A DNA stretch of 64,000 bases from Paenarthrobacter nitroguajacolicus JCM 14115 (GTDB taxonomy: Bacteria; Actinomycetota; Actinomycetes; Actinomycetales; Micrococcaceae). A program made the translations under genes and the position numbers. The stretch lies in assembly GCA_001313365.1 (NCBI GenBank), contig BBFS01000011.1:1-64000 (forward strand), in the 5' to 3' direction. This document shows positions 17,970 to 28,460 of this stretch, piece after piece. The notes below the pieces were generated by a model. That model searched no databases, had not been told where the DNA came from, and saw only the letters and a list, made by a program, of their open reading frames with translations. Positions within the stretch are counted from its first letter, which is position 1. Each line of letters starts with the position of its first letter.

Positions 17970-19424
17970 GAGTGGCTCCCTTCGTTGGGGTTCCGGTGTT
18001 TTCGGCTGGCGCCACGAAGTCGGGGTAGGCGGCCAGCACGCGCCGTGCGATCCCGGATGCTTCACCGAGGTAGCTGGCGGGGTCCAGGAGCGCTTTTAGT
18101 TCGGCGTCAGAAAGCTTGTCCGCGGGGGGGACGGTTTCGCGCAGGAGTTTGGTGTAAATCCGGCCCTGCTCTGCGGCAGGTGCTTGAGGGTTTCGTCGAC
18201 GACGGCCTGCAGCTTCTGCTTTCCGTCCTCACCCAGGAGCGGGGGGGCGACGGCGGCCGCCACACCTTCGCTGAGCAGCAGCGGTCCCGAGATCTCAAGG
18301 TTCCGGCGCATCGCATCGGGGGGGAAGATCCGGATGCCTTCGGCGAGCTCGCGGAGGTGCCCGGCTGCACCCAAGGCCAACGCGAGCAACTGCCGCAGGG
18401 CCGGCCACTCGCTGTGCCAGGCGCCGTCTGGTCGCTCGTCGTTGAAGGTCGCAGCGGCCAGGTGCAACTGTGATGCCAGCCCCCGGAGCCTGCAACGCCG
18501 CGCTGCGAATTAGCACCGACAGCACAGGGTTCTGCTTCTGCGGCATGGCCGAGGATACCCCCCCGCGTCCGGCGGCCAACGGTTCGCCGAGCTCGCCCAC
18601 TTCAGGACGGCTCAGGAACAGCAAGTCCGCGGCGATCTTCCCGAAGGAATCGAGGAGGGCAGCGAGCCATCCCCCCCAGCGCCGTGACAGCGAGGCGGTT
18701 GGTGTGCCAGGGAGCAGGAGCTGGTGCGAGGCCAAGCCGGGACGCCAAGGAATCGGCCAAATCGAACGGCGTGGAAGCAGATCCCGCAGTCAACCTGGTC
18801 CCCCCCGAAGCCAGCGTTCCACCGGCCCCCCCGCCAAACTGAACCGGCAACTGAAGCAACTCCAGCCGGGCAGCCGCAGCCGCGACACCCTGGAACCACT
18901 GGGCAGCCTTGAGCCCGAACGTGTACGGCAGCGCATGCTGCGTGAGGCTCCTGCCCACGCACAGCGTTTCCGCATGTTCCCCCCCTACCAAGGTGGCGAG
19001 CGCCGTCGTCGTGCTCCTTACGTCAACCTGCAAAGCAGAAACGGTGCGGCTGGCGAGCAGCATCAGGGCGGAGTCGAGGACGTCCTGGCTGGTCAGCGAG
19101 GTGTGGACAGCTTTGGCCGCGCCGATGCCGGAGGTGTCCAAGGACTTGACCGGGCGCGCAGGTCACCGAGCAGCGGAATCACCGGGTTGCCGCCACCTTG
19201 GGCGCGTTCGGCGATTTCGGCTGCGTCATATGAGCCGGCGTCGGCGGCTTCGGCCACCACAGCGGCGGAGCCGGCAGGGACCAGCCCCCCCGCTTCCTCG
19301 AGGACACCAGCCAGGAGGCTTCGACGTCGAGGATTGCCGCAATGACGGCATGGTCGCCCGTCAGTGCCGCCACAGCGGACGACGCCGAGACGGGGCTGAG
19401 GAGGCCGAAGTCGCCGTGGGTCAT
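17963..19424 (-). CDS. pcaB: 3-carboxy-cis,cis-muconate cycloisomerase
   Basis: About 475 residues of the fumarase/aspartase superfamily. Start MTHGDFGLLSPVSASSAVAA. Conserved parts are AAKAVHTSLTSQDVLDSALM (His/Ser region), LTQHALPYTFGLKAAQW and the superfamily signature VSSAMPQKQNPVLSVLI. The enzyme cyclises beta-carboxymuconate to gamma-carboxymuconolactone. The gene contains many inflated tracts (for example 18124-18130, 18241-18247, 18558-18563, 18801-18807, 18979-18984), so no single frame covers it. Its start overlaps the pcaG stop (ATGA). The end PAENTGTPTKGATRG overlaps pcaD. Confidence 0.9.
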
Positions 19425-20043
19425 GCCTTGTTTTCCCTTGCAGAATGATCGGCGTTGACGCTGGTTTCCAGCGAGCCGTCCTGTTGGAAGTCCAGGAAGA
19501 CGGTCTCATCGCCGCCCTGCAGGCGGATGTCCCAAGTGAGGCCTCCGTCGGGGGGGTCGCGGCGGGCGATGAGCGTCTTACGGCGTTCGGGTTCCAAGGA
19601 GCGCAGCAGCGGATCGTTGGCCAGTGCTTCCTCGTTTTCCGGCAGGTACACGCGGGTGAACAGGCGGTTCATGAGGCCGCGGGCGAAGACGGCCACGGAG
19701 ATGAAGGCGGCAGCACCGGGTGCCGTGGGGCCGGGGTTGACCGTGGTGAACGTATACACCCCCGGAGTTGCCAACAGAGCCGCGGCCCCAGCCGGTGAAC
19801 GTGTAGCCGTCGCGGACCAGGGAGCCGGTGCGCTGAACGATGTTGCCGTCGAAATCCGGCTGCCAGATCTCCAGGATGGCGTCCGGGATGGTGCTGCCCG
19901 AGCCGTCGTATACCGTGCCTTGCAGGCGGATGCTGCCGGGGGGGCTGCCCGGTGCCAGCAGTTCGTTGTCCTTGTTGAAGGGAAGTGCGTAGCCGTAGAA
20001 GGGGGCCTACGGTCTGGCCCGGTGTGGGTGTCAGCTTGCCCAT
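19421..20043 (-). CDS. pcaG: Protocatechuate 3,4-dioxygenase, alpha subunit
   Basis: About 200 residues: MGKLTPTPGQTVGPFYGYAL, then ELLAPGSPGSIRLQGTVYDG, DAILEIWQPDFDGNIVQR, GVYTFTTVNPGP, FARGLMNRLFTRVYLPENEE and ETVFLDFQQDG. It is the alpha chain of the intradiol dioxygenase and shares the beta-sandwich fold with PcaH but lacks the full iron ligand set. It forms the (alpha-beta)n enzyme that opens protocatechuate to beta-carboxymuconate. Frames break near 19990-20010, 19775 and 19550-19556. Its start lies 4 nt after the pcaH stop. Confidence 0.92.
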
Positions 20044-20047
20044 GTGC

Positions 20048-20941
20048 TTACTCCTCGTCCCCCGGCGTCGCCGTATGCTTCGTTCTCTGTCCAGGTCCGC
20101 TTGGAACCGGTCAGGATGATGTCCCACTTGTAGCCGAGCGCCCATTCGGGCTGGTGAGCTCGTGATCATACTCAGCCACGAGGCGGTCGCGGGCGTCCTG
20201 GTCCACGATCGACTGGTAAATGGGGGGGTCCAGCGGGAACAGTTGTCACCCGGGAAGTACATCTGAGTGACGATGCGCTGCGTGAATTCTGATCCGAACA
20301 TGGAGAAGTGGATGTGCGCCGGACGCCAGGCGTTCAGGTGGTTCTTCCACGGGTATGCGCCGGGTTTGATGGTGGTGAAGCTGTAGGAGCCGTCGTCACC
20401 GGTGATGCAACGGCCGACGCCGGTGAAGTTCGGGTCCAGCGGGGCGGGGTGCTGATCGCGCTTGTGGATGTAACGTCCGGCGGCGTTGGCCTGCCAGATC
20501 TCCACGAGTTGGCCGGCAACAGGGCGACCGTCGCCATCAAGTACACGGCCTGCAACGATGATGCGCTCACCCTGCGGCTCGCCGTTGTGCTGGATGGTCA
20601 GGTCGGATTCCAGCGCGTGCACGTCCTGGTGGCCGAAAGCGGGCGAGTAGAGCTCGATGGTCTCCGGGTCCGCGTGGTGCAGGCTCTTGGTGGGGGGGTG
20701 GCGCAGGATGCTGCTGCGGTACGGCGCGTAGTCCAGACGCGGCATGGTCTCCGGCCCCCCGGCCGTTCTTCAGGGCCTCCGCGTAGCGGTCGCTGATGCC
20801 TTCATCTCAGCACTGAGGTCCGCTTGGGTTTCCACCTTCTTGGGGGGAAACGTGCGCGGCGTGCGCCTCTGCGGGCGGTACGAGTTCCTCGGATTCGAGC
20901 GCTTTTGCGGTAGTGACTTGTGCGGTCTGTTCTTGCGGCAC
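20048..20941 (-). CDS. pcaH: Protocatechuate 3,4-dioxygenase, beta subunit
   Basis: About 295 residues, GTG start at 20939-20941 (reading PQEQTAQVTTAKALESEE). It continues through an ADLSAEMKAISDRYAEAL helix to MPRLDYAPYRSSILRHP. Iron-site regions are AAGRYIHKRDQHPAPLDPNF (Tyr ligand) and WRPAHIHFSMFG (the two His). The segment FPGDNLFPLDPIYQS is damaged: one C is lost near 20236 and a CCCC tract reads as 7 C at 20222-20228. The latter is a clear case of homopolymer inflation. This subunit holds the catalytic non-haem Fe(III). The product ends AYGDAGDEE. Confidence 0.92.
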
Positions 20942-20990
20942 GGCCGGCTCCTTTCGGTTTATGGTTCTCTTGGTTTGCTGGGCGGCGGGC

Positions 20991-22889
20991 CTAAACCCGG
21001 TGGAGCGAGTCGTATTGGACGGCGTGGCGTACGGGAGCATTGGGCGCCCCCCCGTAGCCGTCGTAGTTGCCCCCCCGGCGTTCCACCATTTCGAAGAACA
21101 CACTGCCCACGGTGGCGGTGTAGAAGTGGAGGAATTCGCCGTTGGCGTCCCGGTCATACAGGAGATTGAGCTCCTTGAGGGTGGCCAGGAATCCAGGGTC
21201 GAGATCGAACCGGGCGTCCAGGTCCTCGTAATAGTTGGCCGGAATCTGCAGGAACTCAAGGCCACGATCGCGGGCGGACCGGGCAGTCGCCACGAGGTCG
21301 TCCACGGCGAAGGCGATGTGTTCCTGGTACGTTTTGCGGGCTGCCTGTGCCTGCTGCGCGGGTGCCAGGTTCAAGACCAGCCTGACCGCTCCGTTGCTGG
21401 TCTCCATGACCTGCGAGCGGACCAGCCACTGGGGGGGCTGGGGGGGACCTCGGCGAACGGCTGCGGTTCAAGGGCAAGGGCGCTGGTGTAGAAGAGGACA
21501 GCTTCGTCAAAGTGCTGCCAGGGCTGGGCGAGGTTCACGTGTCAATGACGGCGTTCTGCTGCGCTGCGGAGCGCTCCAGCCTTCGCCGAATTCATGCGTC
21601 CATGCAGCGGTGCCATCGGGGGCTGCCCTGGCACAGGAAAATCTCGGTGGAGTCCGGAGCTGAGATGCTTGGAAGACTTCCTCGTCGGCTTGGACCTTGC
21701 GAGCCACTACCGGCGCCTTGAGTTGCTGGGCGCGAGCGGAGGCAATCACCGGAGAGTCGACGTCGAACCCCCCCAATGCTGCGATAGCCGGTTCCGAGTG
21801 CGAAGCTGCTTGCTCGTTGATGATCACGCGGGCTTGGCCCATGGTCCAGAGCTGGACGTCCTTGGTGCGGTGCCGGCCCTTGAATCCGAAGCCGAGCTGG
21901 CCCAGGAGCTTCTCGAGCTGCACGGTGTCGTCGGCCTTGACCTCGGCGAAGTTGAAGCCGGCGGGCTCGTTCACTTTGGGCAGCGTGGCAAGTTCCATGG
22001 GATAACGACGGCGGGACGCACTGCCGTTGCCGGCCGCGGTTTCAGTTTCCGTGGGGGGGCTACTCGCGAGCCACTTGGCGCTCTGCTCCTCGAGCCAGAT
22101 CAAGGAGCGCATGGCGTCGACGGCCGTGCGCTCGGTGTCCGACTGACGGAAGACGTCGTTGAAGACTTCGAGGGAGACCGGACCTGTGTATCCTGCGCGG
22201 ACTACATGGCCCATGAACTTGGCGAGCTCAAACTGGCCCTCACCCGGGAAAACGCGGTAGTGGCGGCTCCAGGAGAGCACATCCATGGACAGTTTAGGGG
22301 GGGCGTCGGCGACTTGGACGAAGAAGATCTTGTCCGCGTTGATGTTCTCGATCGGCGCGGTGTCCCAGTCGCGGGAAAGGATGTGGAACGAGTCCAGGCA
22401 GGTGCCGAGGTTGGGGTGGTCAACCATTTCAACCAGACGGTACGCGTGCTCATAGTCGTTGACGTACTTACCCCAGGCGAGGGCCTCGTAGGCAACCTTG
22501 ACACCGTGGTCCCCCCCGGCCAATTCTGCGAGCTCGGTCAACTGCGCGGCGCGGAGTTCGTCGTCATCAATGGTGGCCGTGGCCACGTTGGAGCAGACCA
22601 GGATGGTGTCCATTCCCAAGCGGGACATGAGCTTGAACTTGGCCTCGGCCCGGCGAAGGTTGGCTTTGAGCAGGTCCGGAGTGACGCCGTCGAAATCCCG
22701 GAACGGTTGGTAGAGGTCCAATCCCAGGCCGAGGTCCGCAGCCATTTTCCGGACGTCTTCAGGACTGTGCGGGGACGTGACGAGGTCCTGCTCGAAGATT
22801 TCGATGCCGTCGAAGCCCGCGATGGCGCAGGCCTGCATCTTCTCCTTCAACGTGCCGGACAGGCAAACCGTGGCGATTCCGGTGCGCAT
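20991..22889 (-). CDS. quiC: 3-dehydroshikimate dehydratase, TIM-barrel plus VOC/HPPD-like fusion
   Basis: About 630 residues. The N-terminal half is a xylose-isomerase-like TIM barrel (IATVCLSGTLKEKMQACAIA, FDGIEIFEQDLVTSPHSPED, VKVAYEALAWGKYVNDYEHA, LGTCLDSFHILSRDWD, VSLEVFNDVFRQ, where the Glu/Asp/His/Glu residues bind the metal). The C-terminal half is a two-part VOC domain like 4-hydroxyphenylpyruvate dioxygenase (FNFAEVKADDTVQLEKLLGQ; later RKTYQEHIAFAVDDLVATAR and VGSVFFEMVERRG). QuiC/QsuB-type enzymes dehydrate 3-dehydroshikimate to protocatechuate in the barrel domain; the role of the VOC part is uncertain. It links aroE upstream to pcaHG downstream. Its start overlaps the aroE stop (TGATG). 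Confidence 0.88.
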
Positions 22890-23811
22890 CAGTTGCCCGC
22901 CTTCGTCAGCTCGGGGGGGTCAGCGCAGCCGCAGCGTCTTCCACTGCGATCAGCTCCAGGAAGTGCGCCCGCATCCGTTCACGATCAGCTTCGCGTCCGG
23001 TGATGAGTTGGAAGGCATCAGCCGCCTGGCCGACTGCCATCCGGCCTCCGTCGAGCACGTCGCAGCCCTTGCCACGTGCCTCGCGGACCAGTTGCGTTTC
23101 GATCGGGCGGTAGACGATGTCCGCGACCCAGTGCCGCGGTTCCAGGAGATCGATGTCGAGGGGCAGGCCCGGGTGCTCGGCCATGCCGATCGGTGTGCAG
23201 TGCACCAGGCCGTCGGCGAGGGGCATGATCCCGCTTAGCTCTGCGGTAGTGCGCGGCGTGACTGTGGCCGCCGGGAAGAGTTCGCCGAGTTCCGCGGCGC
23301 GTTCCGCGGCGCGGGATGGGTCCATGTCAACGAGGTCCAGCGTGACGACCCCCCCTGCTTTGAGGAGCGCATACGCGACGGCCGAACCGGCACCGCCGGC
23401 ACCAAGCTGGACCACGCGGTCGAGCTTTGCGCTCGGCAGCCCAGAGGTGAGTGCCGCGCCGAAGCCGGAGAAGTCTGTGTTGTGGCCGATGAACCGGCCG
23501 TCCTGGATGAGGACCGTATTCACGGCACCCAGCCTGCGGGCGTCGTCGGAAATTTCATCCAGGTGCTCAAGCACCAGCTGTTTGCACGGGTGCGTGATGT
23601 TCAGGCCGTTGAAGCCCATCCGCCGGGCTGCGATGAGGAGGTCCCCGACGGCGGCGGCCGGCAACGCGAGTTCCAGCAGGTCGATGGGGGGGCGGTACAG
23701 CAAGCGAAGGCCCTGCACATCGGCTTCGCGCTCGTGCATGGGCGGCGTGAGCGAGGGCATGACGCCTTCGCCTATGAGGCCCACCAGAACGGACTCGGCT
23801 CGGTTGCTCAT
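22889..23811 (-). CDS. aroE: Shikimate/quinate dehydrogenase
   Basis: About 305 residues: VLVGLIGEGVMPSLTPPMHE (substrate-binding segment), LLYRPIDLLELA, MGFNGLNITHPCKQLVLEHL (catalytic Lys), FIGHNTDFSGFGAAL (catalytic Asp), QLGAGGAGSAVAYALLKAGG (nucleotide loop). VDMDPSRAAERA after the second beta strand carries an acidic residue, which favours NAD(H) over NADP(H). As first gene of the shikimate-to-protocatechuate run it is probably a catabolic shikimate or quinate dehydrogenase. The 7-G run at 23686-23692 adds one residue (RPPIDL against RPIDL). The 7-G run at 22913-22919 truncates the true C terminus ELTKAGN. Confidence 0.88.
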
Positions 23812-23950
23812 CCTAAAGCTCCTTTGACTTCAGCACCTCGGACTCTAAGCGCCTTCTGAGGGCGCCGCCTGACCGGGTGTTATTTAGATTACTACAAGTG
23901 TTCATATTCCGCACGCTTGTTCTTATCGCGAACATTTGCCCGAGGCGGTG

Positions 23951-24014
23951 CGTTGCGGGGGCCTGCTTTACACCCTTCGTCGCCCATTTGGCGCGCAGAG
24001 CGGGCCTCGCAACG
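23951..24014. repeat. Palindromic element GTTGCGGGGGCCT…GGGCCTCGCAAC
   Basis: Left arm cgttgcgggggcctgctt and right arm gcagagcgggcctcgcaacg enclose a 26-nt interior. It matches the unit of the tandem repeat at 13858-14036, so both ends of the shikimate/pca operon carry the same element. It lies just after the IclR stop and before the aroE promoter region, so it may terminate the IclR transcript. Confidence 0.55.
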
Positions 24015-24027
24015 AAGGTGGCCGAGG

Positions 24028-24814
24028 TCATCGCTGGGGTAGGCGGGCCGCGAGTTCAGCCGCGGCCTCCTGGAGGGTGGGTACGTGCGCTATTAGTTCT
24101 TCCATGGACATGCGGAACACCGGCACGGCGGTGGCCAGTGATGCGAATGCGTGCCCTTGGGAGTTGAGGACCGGCACCGCAACCGCCCGCATGCCGATCT
24201 CGTTTTCCTCGTCCATCACCGCGTACCCCCCCTGGCGGCGAACCTGCTCAATTTCCTCCCGAAACTTGTCCCTGTCGGTGATCGAGCGCTCAGTCAATGG
24301 ATCCAGGGGCAGCTCCTCCAGGAGCCGCTTGCGCTCAATCTCGTCCTCGAACGCGACGATCGCCTTGCCTACGGAGGTGGTGTGGAGTGCGCCAAGATGG
24401 CCGGGGGGGTCACTGGTGACGCGAAAGGTTTTGGGGGGGCCGTCGACCTTGTTCACGGTGAGGTGATGGTTGCCATCACGAACGGACAAGATCGTGGCCT
24501 CATGCGTACTCTCCGTGACTCGTTGGAGGACCGGCAGCGCGGTGGCAGCAAAGCCATGATGATTCGAGACGCGCTGCCCCCCCAGCTGGAAGACGCGCAG
24601 CCCCAGGTGGTAGCGACGGCCATCCGGCTCGTAGTCCACAAACCCATCGCGCGTCAGCGAGCCCAACAGCCTGTAGGTGGTGCTGAAGGGGGAGGTTCGC
24701 GCTCCTCGCCAGATCCGCCGCACTCGCCCCCCCACGGGGTTCATTGCCCAGTAAAACCAACAGGCTCAAGGCCTTGCCGACCATGTCGGTCTTTGTGTCC
24801 TCTTTCACACTCAT
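24028..24814 (-). CDS. IclR family regulator, probably of shikimate/quinate use
   Basis: About 260 residues. N-terminal winged helix VGKALSLLVLLGNEPRGGAS, then ADLARSANLPFSTTYRLLGS and LTRDGFVDYEPDGRRYHLGL. Effector domain ATILSVRDGNHHLTVNKVDG, LGALHTTSVGKAIVAFEDE and MDEENEIGMRAVAVPVLN. IclR proteins bind small aromatic or keto acids. Its place between the aroE-quiC-pca operon and a divergent MHS permease makes it the likely local regulator of both. Tracts near 24728-24733, 24434-24439 and 24404-24409 break the frame. Start ATG 24812-24814. Confidence 0.82.
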
Positions 24815-24866
24815 AGTTCGATGCTCTCATATAGTGAGAGCTATTTCTAGATGGTGGCGACTTCTC

Positions 24867-24899
24867 TTGACAAGTGACCCCCCCACTCACAGTCAGTAT
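24867..24899 (+). promoter_or_regulatory. Candidate promoter of the MHS transporter gene
   Basis: TTGACA at 24867-24872 and CAGTAT at 24894-24899 are 21 nt apart, which is too long. The spacer contains a 7-C run; if that was 4 C the spacing becomes 18 nt, which is normal. The dyad agtga..tcac around the C run could be an IclR operator. Confidence 0.4.
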
Positions 24900-25024
24900 T
24901 GCTGTATTGCACAAGCAGCTCTCACCATGCGGTTACTCGTGCAGGGATCGACCGGCCGCACCTCGCTTGGGTCTCCCCCCCAAAGAAGCCAGATCCGCGA
25001 CATCGTCGTCACAGAAGGAACACC

Positions 25025-26364
25025 ATGAGCCAAACAATGCCGTCAGCGACGCCAGGCACTGAAACCACCGCCGGAACCCCCCAAAGAAAGCTGCGCTTGC
25101 CAGCTTCCTGGGCAGCGCCGTCGAGTACTACGACTTCTTCATCTTCGGCTCTGCCGCGGCGCTGATCTTCCCCCACGTCTTCTTCCCCTCCGCCGACGCC
25201 AACGCGGCCATCATGTCCTTCGCGACCTTCGGTTTCGCCTACATCGCCCGTCCCGTGGGTGCCGTGATCCTGGGTCACTTCGGTGATCGGATTGGCCGGC
25301 AAAAGGTCCTCATGTTCACGCTGGTCCTCATGGGTGCCGCCACTTTCGTGATTGGCTGCCTCCCGGACTTCAAGACCATTGGCTGGTGGGCTCCCGTCCT
25401 GCTGGTAGTTGCCCGCCTATGCCAGGGACTTTCTGCCGCTGGTGAGCAGGCCGGTGCTTCCTCCATGACTTTGGAGCACGCCCCGGACAACCGCCGCTCC
25501 TTCTTCACCTCTTGGACCCTCACCGGCACCCAGGGCGGCCAGATCCTCGCTGCGTTGGTCTTCATCCCGGTGGTGGCACTGCCCGACGACATCAAATACG
25601 GCATCGGTTGGCGCATTCCGTTCTGGCTGAGCGCCGTGGTTGTTCTGGTGGCCTTCTTTATCCGCCGCACCCTCCACGAGCCGCCGGCCTTCGCGGAAGC
25701 CAAGAAGAACAATGAGATCTCCAAACTCCCCCCCGTTGCCGATCTCCTGAGGCTGCACTGGCGCGACGTTCTCCGCGTCGTCTGCTGCGCCTTCATCGCC
25801 GCAGTGAGTACGGTCTTTGGAACACTGGCCATCAAATACGCCCAAGATGTTGCAGGCGTCAACAGCACCATCACGCTCTGGCTGGTGGTTGCGGCCAACG
25901 TTGTTGCTTTGGGAACGCAGCCGCTGTTCGGCATGCTCTCGGACAAGATCGGCCGCAAGCCCGTGTTTATCTACGGAGCCCTTTCCAGCGCGATCATGAC
26001 GCCGGTGTTCCTGCTGACCCTCGAAGGCGGTAACGTGCCGCTGATGTTCCTGGTCTCCGTGGTGTTCTTCTCCTTCGGATACGCCGCCGCCAACGCCGTA
26101 TGGCCGTCCTTCTACGGCGAAATGTTCAGCACCAAGGTCCGTTTCTCCGGCTTGGCTATTGGCACCCAGCTCGGATTCCTCATGGCAGGCTTCGCACCGG
26201 CCATCGTCACGGCTTTGGGTGGCACCAAGCCCGGCGGATGGGTCCAGATCTCCATCTTCACCGCGGTGATCTGTGTGATCGCAGCTGTCTCGGCCATGAC
26301 AGCCCGTGAATCAGCCAAAACTCCCACCACGGAACTCGGCCTGCACAAGCAAGCCCAGCACTAA
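25025..26364 (+). CDS. MHS-family MFS transporter (shikimate/quinate uptake candidate)
   Basis: About 445 residues, 12 TM helices. Reconstructed start MSQTMPSATPGTETTAGTPK, then AALASFLGSAVEYYDFFIFG, the metabolite:H+ symporter signature. Loop motif GHFGDRIGRQKVLMFTLVLM, TM4-5 ARLCQGLSAAGEQAGASSM and second-half loop GMLSDKIGRKPVFIYG. Known relatives carry shikimate (ShiA), alpha-ketoglutarate or proline/betaine. Position opposite the aroE-quiC-pca operon favours shikimate or quinate. Only one break: 6 C at 25077-25082 should be 4. AGAAGGA precedes the ATG. A hairpin terminator follows. Confidence 0.88.
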
Positions 26365-26409
26365 ACAAGACCAGCGCTCCTTCCGGGTTACCTGTCCTGG
26401 AGCGCGGAA

Positions 26410-26447
26410 ATGCCCGGCACGTCATCCTGACATGCCGGGCATTTCGT
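26410..26447. terminator. Intrinsic terminator between convergent genes
   Basis: Perfect 10-bp arms atgcccggca (26410-26419) and tgccgggcat (26433-26442) are followed by ttcgttgt. It sits between the transporter stop (26364) and the convergent SLH-protein stop (26453). Confidence 0.75.
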
Positions 26448-26452
26448 TGTCC

Positions 26453-28361
26453 CTACTTATCCAATGCGTTGAATCTGTACATGAAAGCAGCCATGGCATC
26501 CCGCTTGACGGGTGTGACGGGCCGGTAAGTGTGGTCATCCCAACCAGTGCTGATTTCTGCGGAAGCCAACCAAGCAATTTCCTTGTAGAACTGGCCATTG
26601 GCCGGAACGTCGGTAAACGGCGAGGTGGCCGGCGGCTCAAAGTCTGTGACCTTGGAGAAGCGGTACAAGAACGCAGCCATCGCGTCGCGGTTCACTGGCT
26701 CCACGGGTCGGAAGGTTTTGTCCGGCCATCCACCCGAAATCTTGGTGGACGCGAGCCACGCGATTTCCTTGTAGAACTGGTTGGTCGTGGGGACGTCCAC
26801 GAACGGCGACGTAGCTGGCGGCGTGAACGCGGGTTGCCCTGCCAACCGGTACAGGAACGCAGCCATGGCGTCACGGTTCACGGACAGCAAGGGACGGAAC
26901 GTGGCGTCAGGCCAGCCCGTGGAGATGCCGGTGGACTTCATCCAACTGATCTGGTGGTCGAACTGTTGGCCTTCGAAGACGTCGGTGAAGTCGGCGCGGG
27001 ACCAATAGCCCACCGTTCCGACGTCGGTCTTGGTGCCGCTGCTGACCGCGATTTCTTTGGCCTCGGATTGCTCCGCAACGCTTCCTGAATAGGTGAGACC
27101 AGCGAAGCGCACATTCGTCGTGTTGCCGCGGAGGCGATAGGACGGTGGTCAGGCCAGTGATTTCGAACCTGCCTTGGCATCCGTGACGGCTTTCCTCGTC
27201 GCGAGCGCATCGTCGCGGGTGTAGGCCTCGACTACCGCGAACGGCAAAGGATGGCCGCTGGCATCGCGGAGGTATCCCTTCATGCTCCCGCCATCCGTGC
27301 CCGAGAAATCGAAACGGGTTTTCTGCTCATTCGCCGTGAGTGTGATGGTCTGCGCAGGACCGGGACCCTTGTCCTCACTCACACCGCTGTAGTACTGCCC
27401 CCCCTCATAAGAGCTCTTCGCCTGGTGGGCGCTGCTGACGGTCACCATATCCAACGCAAGCTTGTATTGGCCGGGCTGAAGCCCGCTGACAGTGTAAAAA
27501 CTGCTATTAACCGGGACGTCCTTCACCACTTTGCCAGTGAGGTCATGGACAGAGACCCTGTGCTCGCCTGCACCCGTTGCCGGCCAAGCACTGGACACCC
27601 AACCACTGATGCTGGAGCCCGGATCACCGGCCAGATCTGCGTTGTAGACATCCTGCTCGCCCGCGATGGAGATAGTGGAGGCCTCAGCGAACGAAGCGCC
27701 TCCTCCATGCCAGGAAGTAATGACGCCACCGCTGGCCCGGATCCGATAGAGGCCATCAGGGATTCCACGGAGATCATAGTAGCCACCGCTGCTTGGAAAC
27801 TCTGAAGCGACAACGGTTCCAGAGGAGTCCAACGCCTCGACAACCACGGTGGTCGTGTCCACGTAGTAGGGCATCAGGACCCTGCCTTGGATCCTGCCGC
27901 CGCCCATGTTTTGGTCGATTCCCGTAACGTCCTGTCCCTCGTTGACCAGCACCGGAGTGGAGGTGCTCAGGTCCGAGCCGCCATAGACCTCCATGCTCGT
28001 CCACCCGGGGGGGTCGCTGGAATGGAAATAGACCTTGTATTCTGCGGCCGGCAGGCTGGGAAGCGTATAGGTACCGTCGGGGGGGTTCACCGTCCCTGAC
28101 GGAGCGTTCGAGGACGGACTATAGAGATTAATTGCAAAGACGGAGACCGACCCCCCCAGGTCCACATTTGAACGGACAGTAACGGTTCCGCTGATCGAAC
28201 CGCCCGTCGAGCCGCCGGCCGTTGCGGTCTCGGCTGGAACCGTCGCTCGGCCCACAGTCAAGGCCTGCGCCGGAACCATCCCCCAACACCAGTGATGCCG
28301 TCAGTGTTGCGATCATCGCCGGAGCGGCCGCACGCCAATGCCGGATCCTCAAAAAAGACAC
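26453..28361 (-). CDS. Secreted SLH-domain surface protein with carboxypeptidase-regulatory-like repeats
   Basis: About 630 residues, GTG start at 28359-28361. The signal peptide reads MSFLRIRHWRAAAPAMIATL and ends near VPAQA. Several beta-sandwich repeats follow (SGTVTVRSNVDLGGSVSVFA; IQGRVLMPYYVDTTTVVVEA; GSMKGYLRDASGHPLPFAVV), each with the G-x-V pattern of CarboxypepD_reg/SD-type domains. The C terminus has three SLH-like repeats of about 65 residues, with cores SWMKSTGISTGWPDATFRP, ASTKISGGWPDKTFRP and ASAEISTGWDDHTYRP, each closing in RDAMAAFLYR. SLH domains usually anchor proteins to cell-wall polymers. Breaks at about 28276, 27170 and 27140. Confidence 0.8.
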
Positions 28362-28460
28362 GGAATTCCCCCAAGATTAAGAGTGGATTGCCGTGGCAGT
28401 CACGACGAATAGGGCCAATGCTAGCGCCTCGCCACGACAAAAATGGAATCCGGATCTCAC

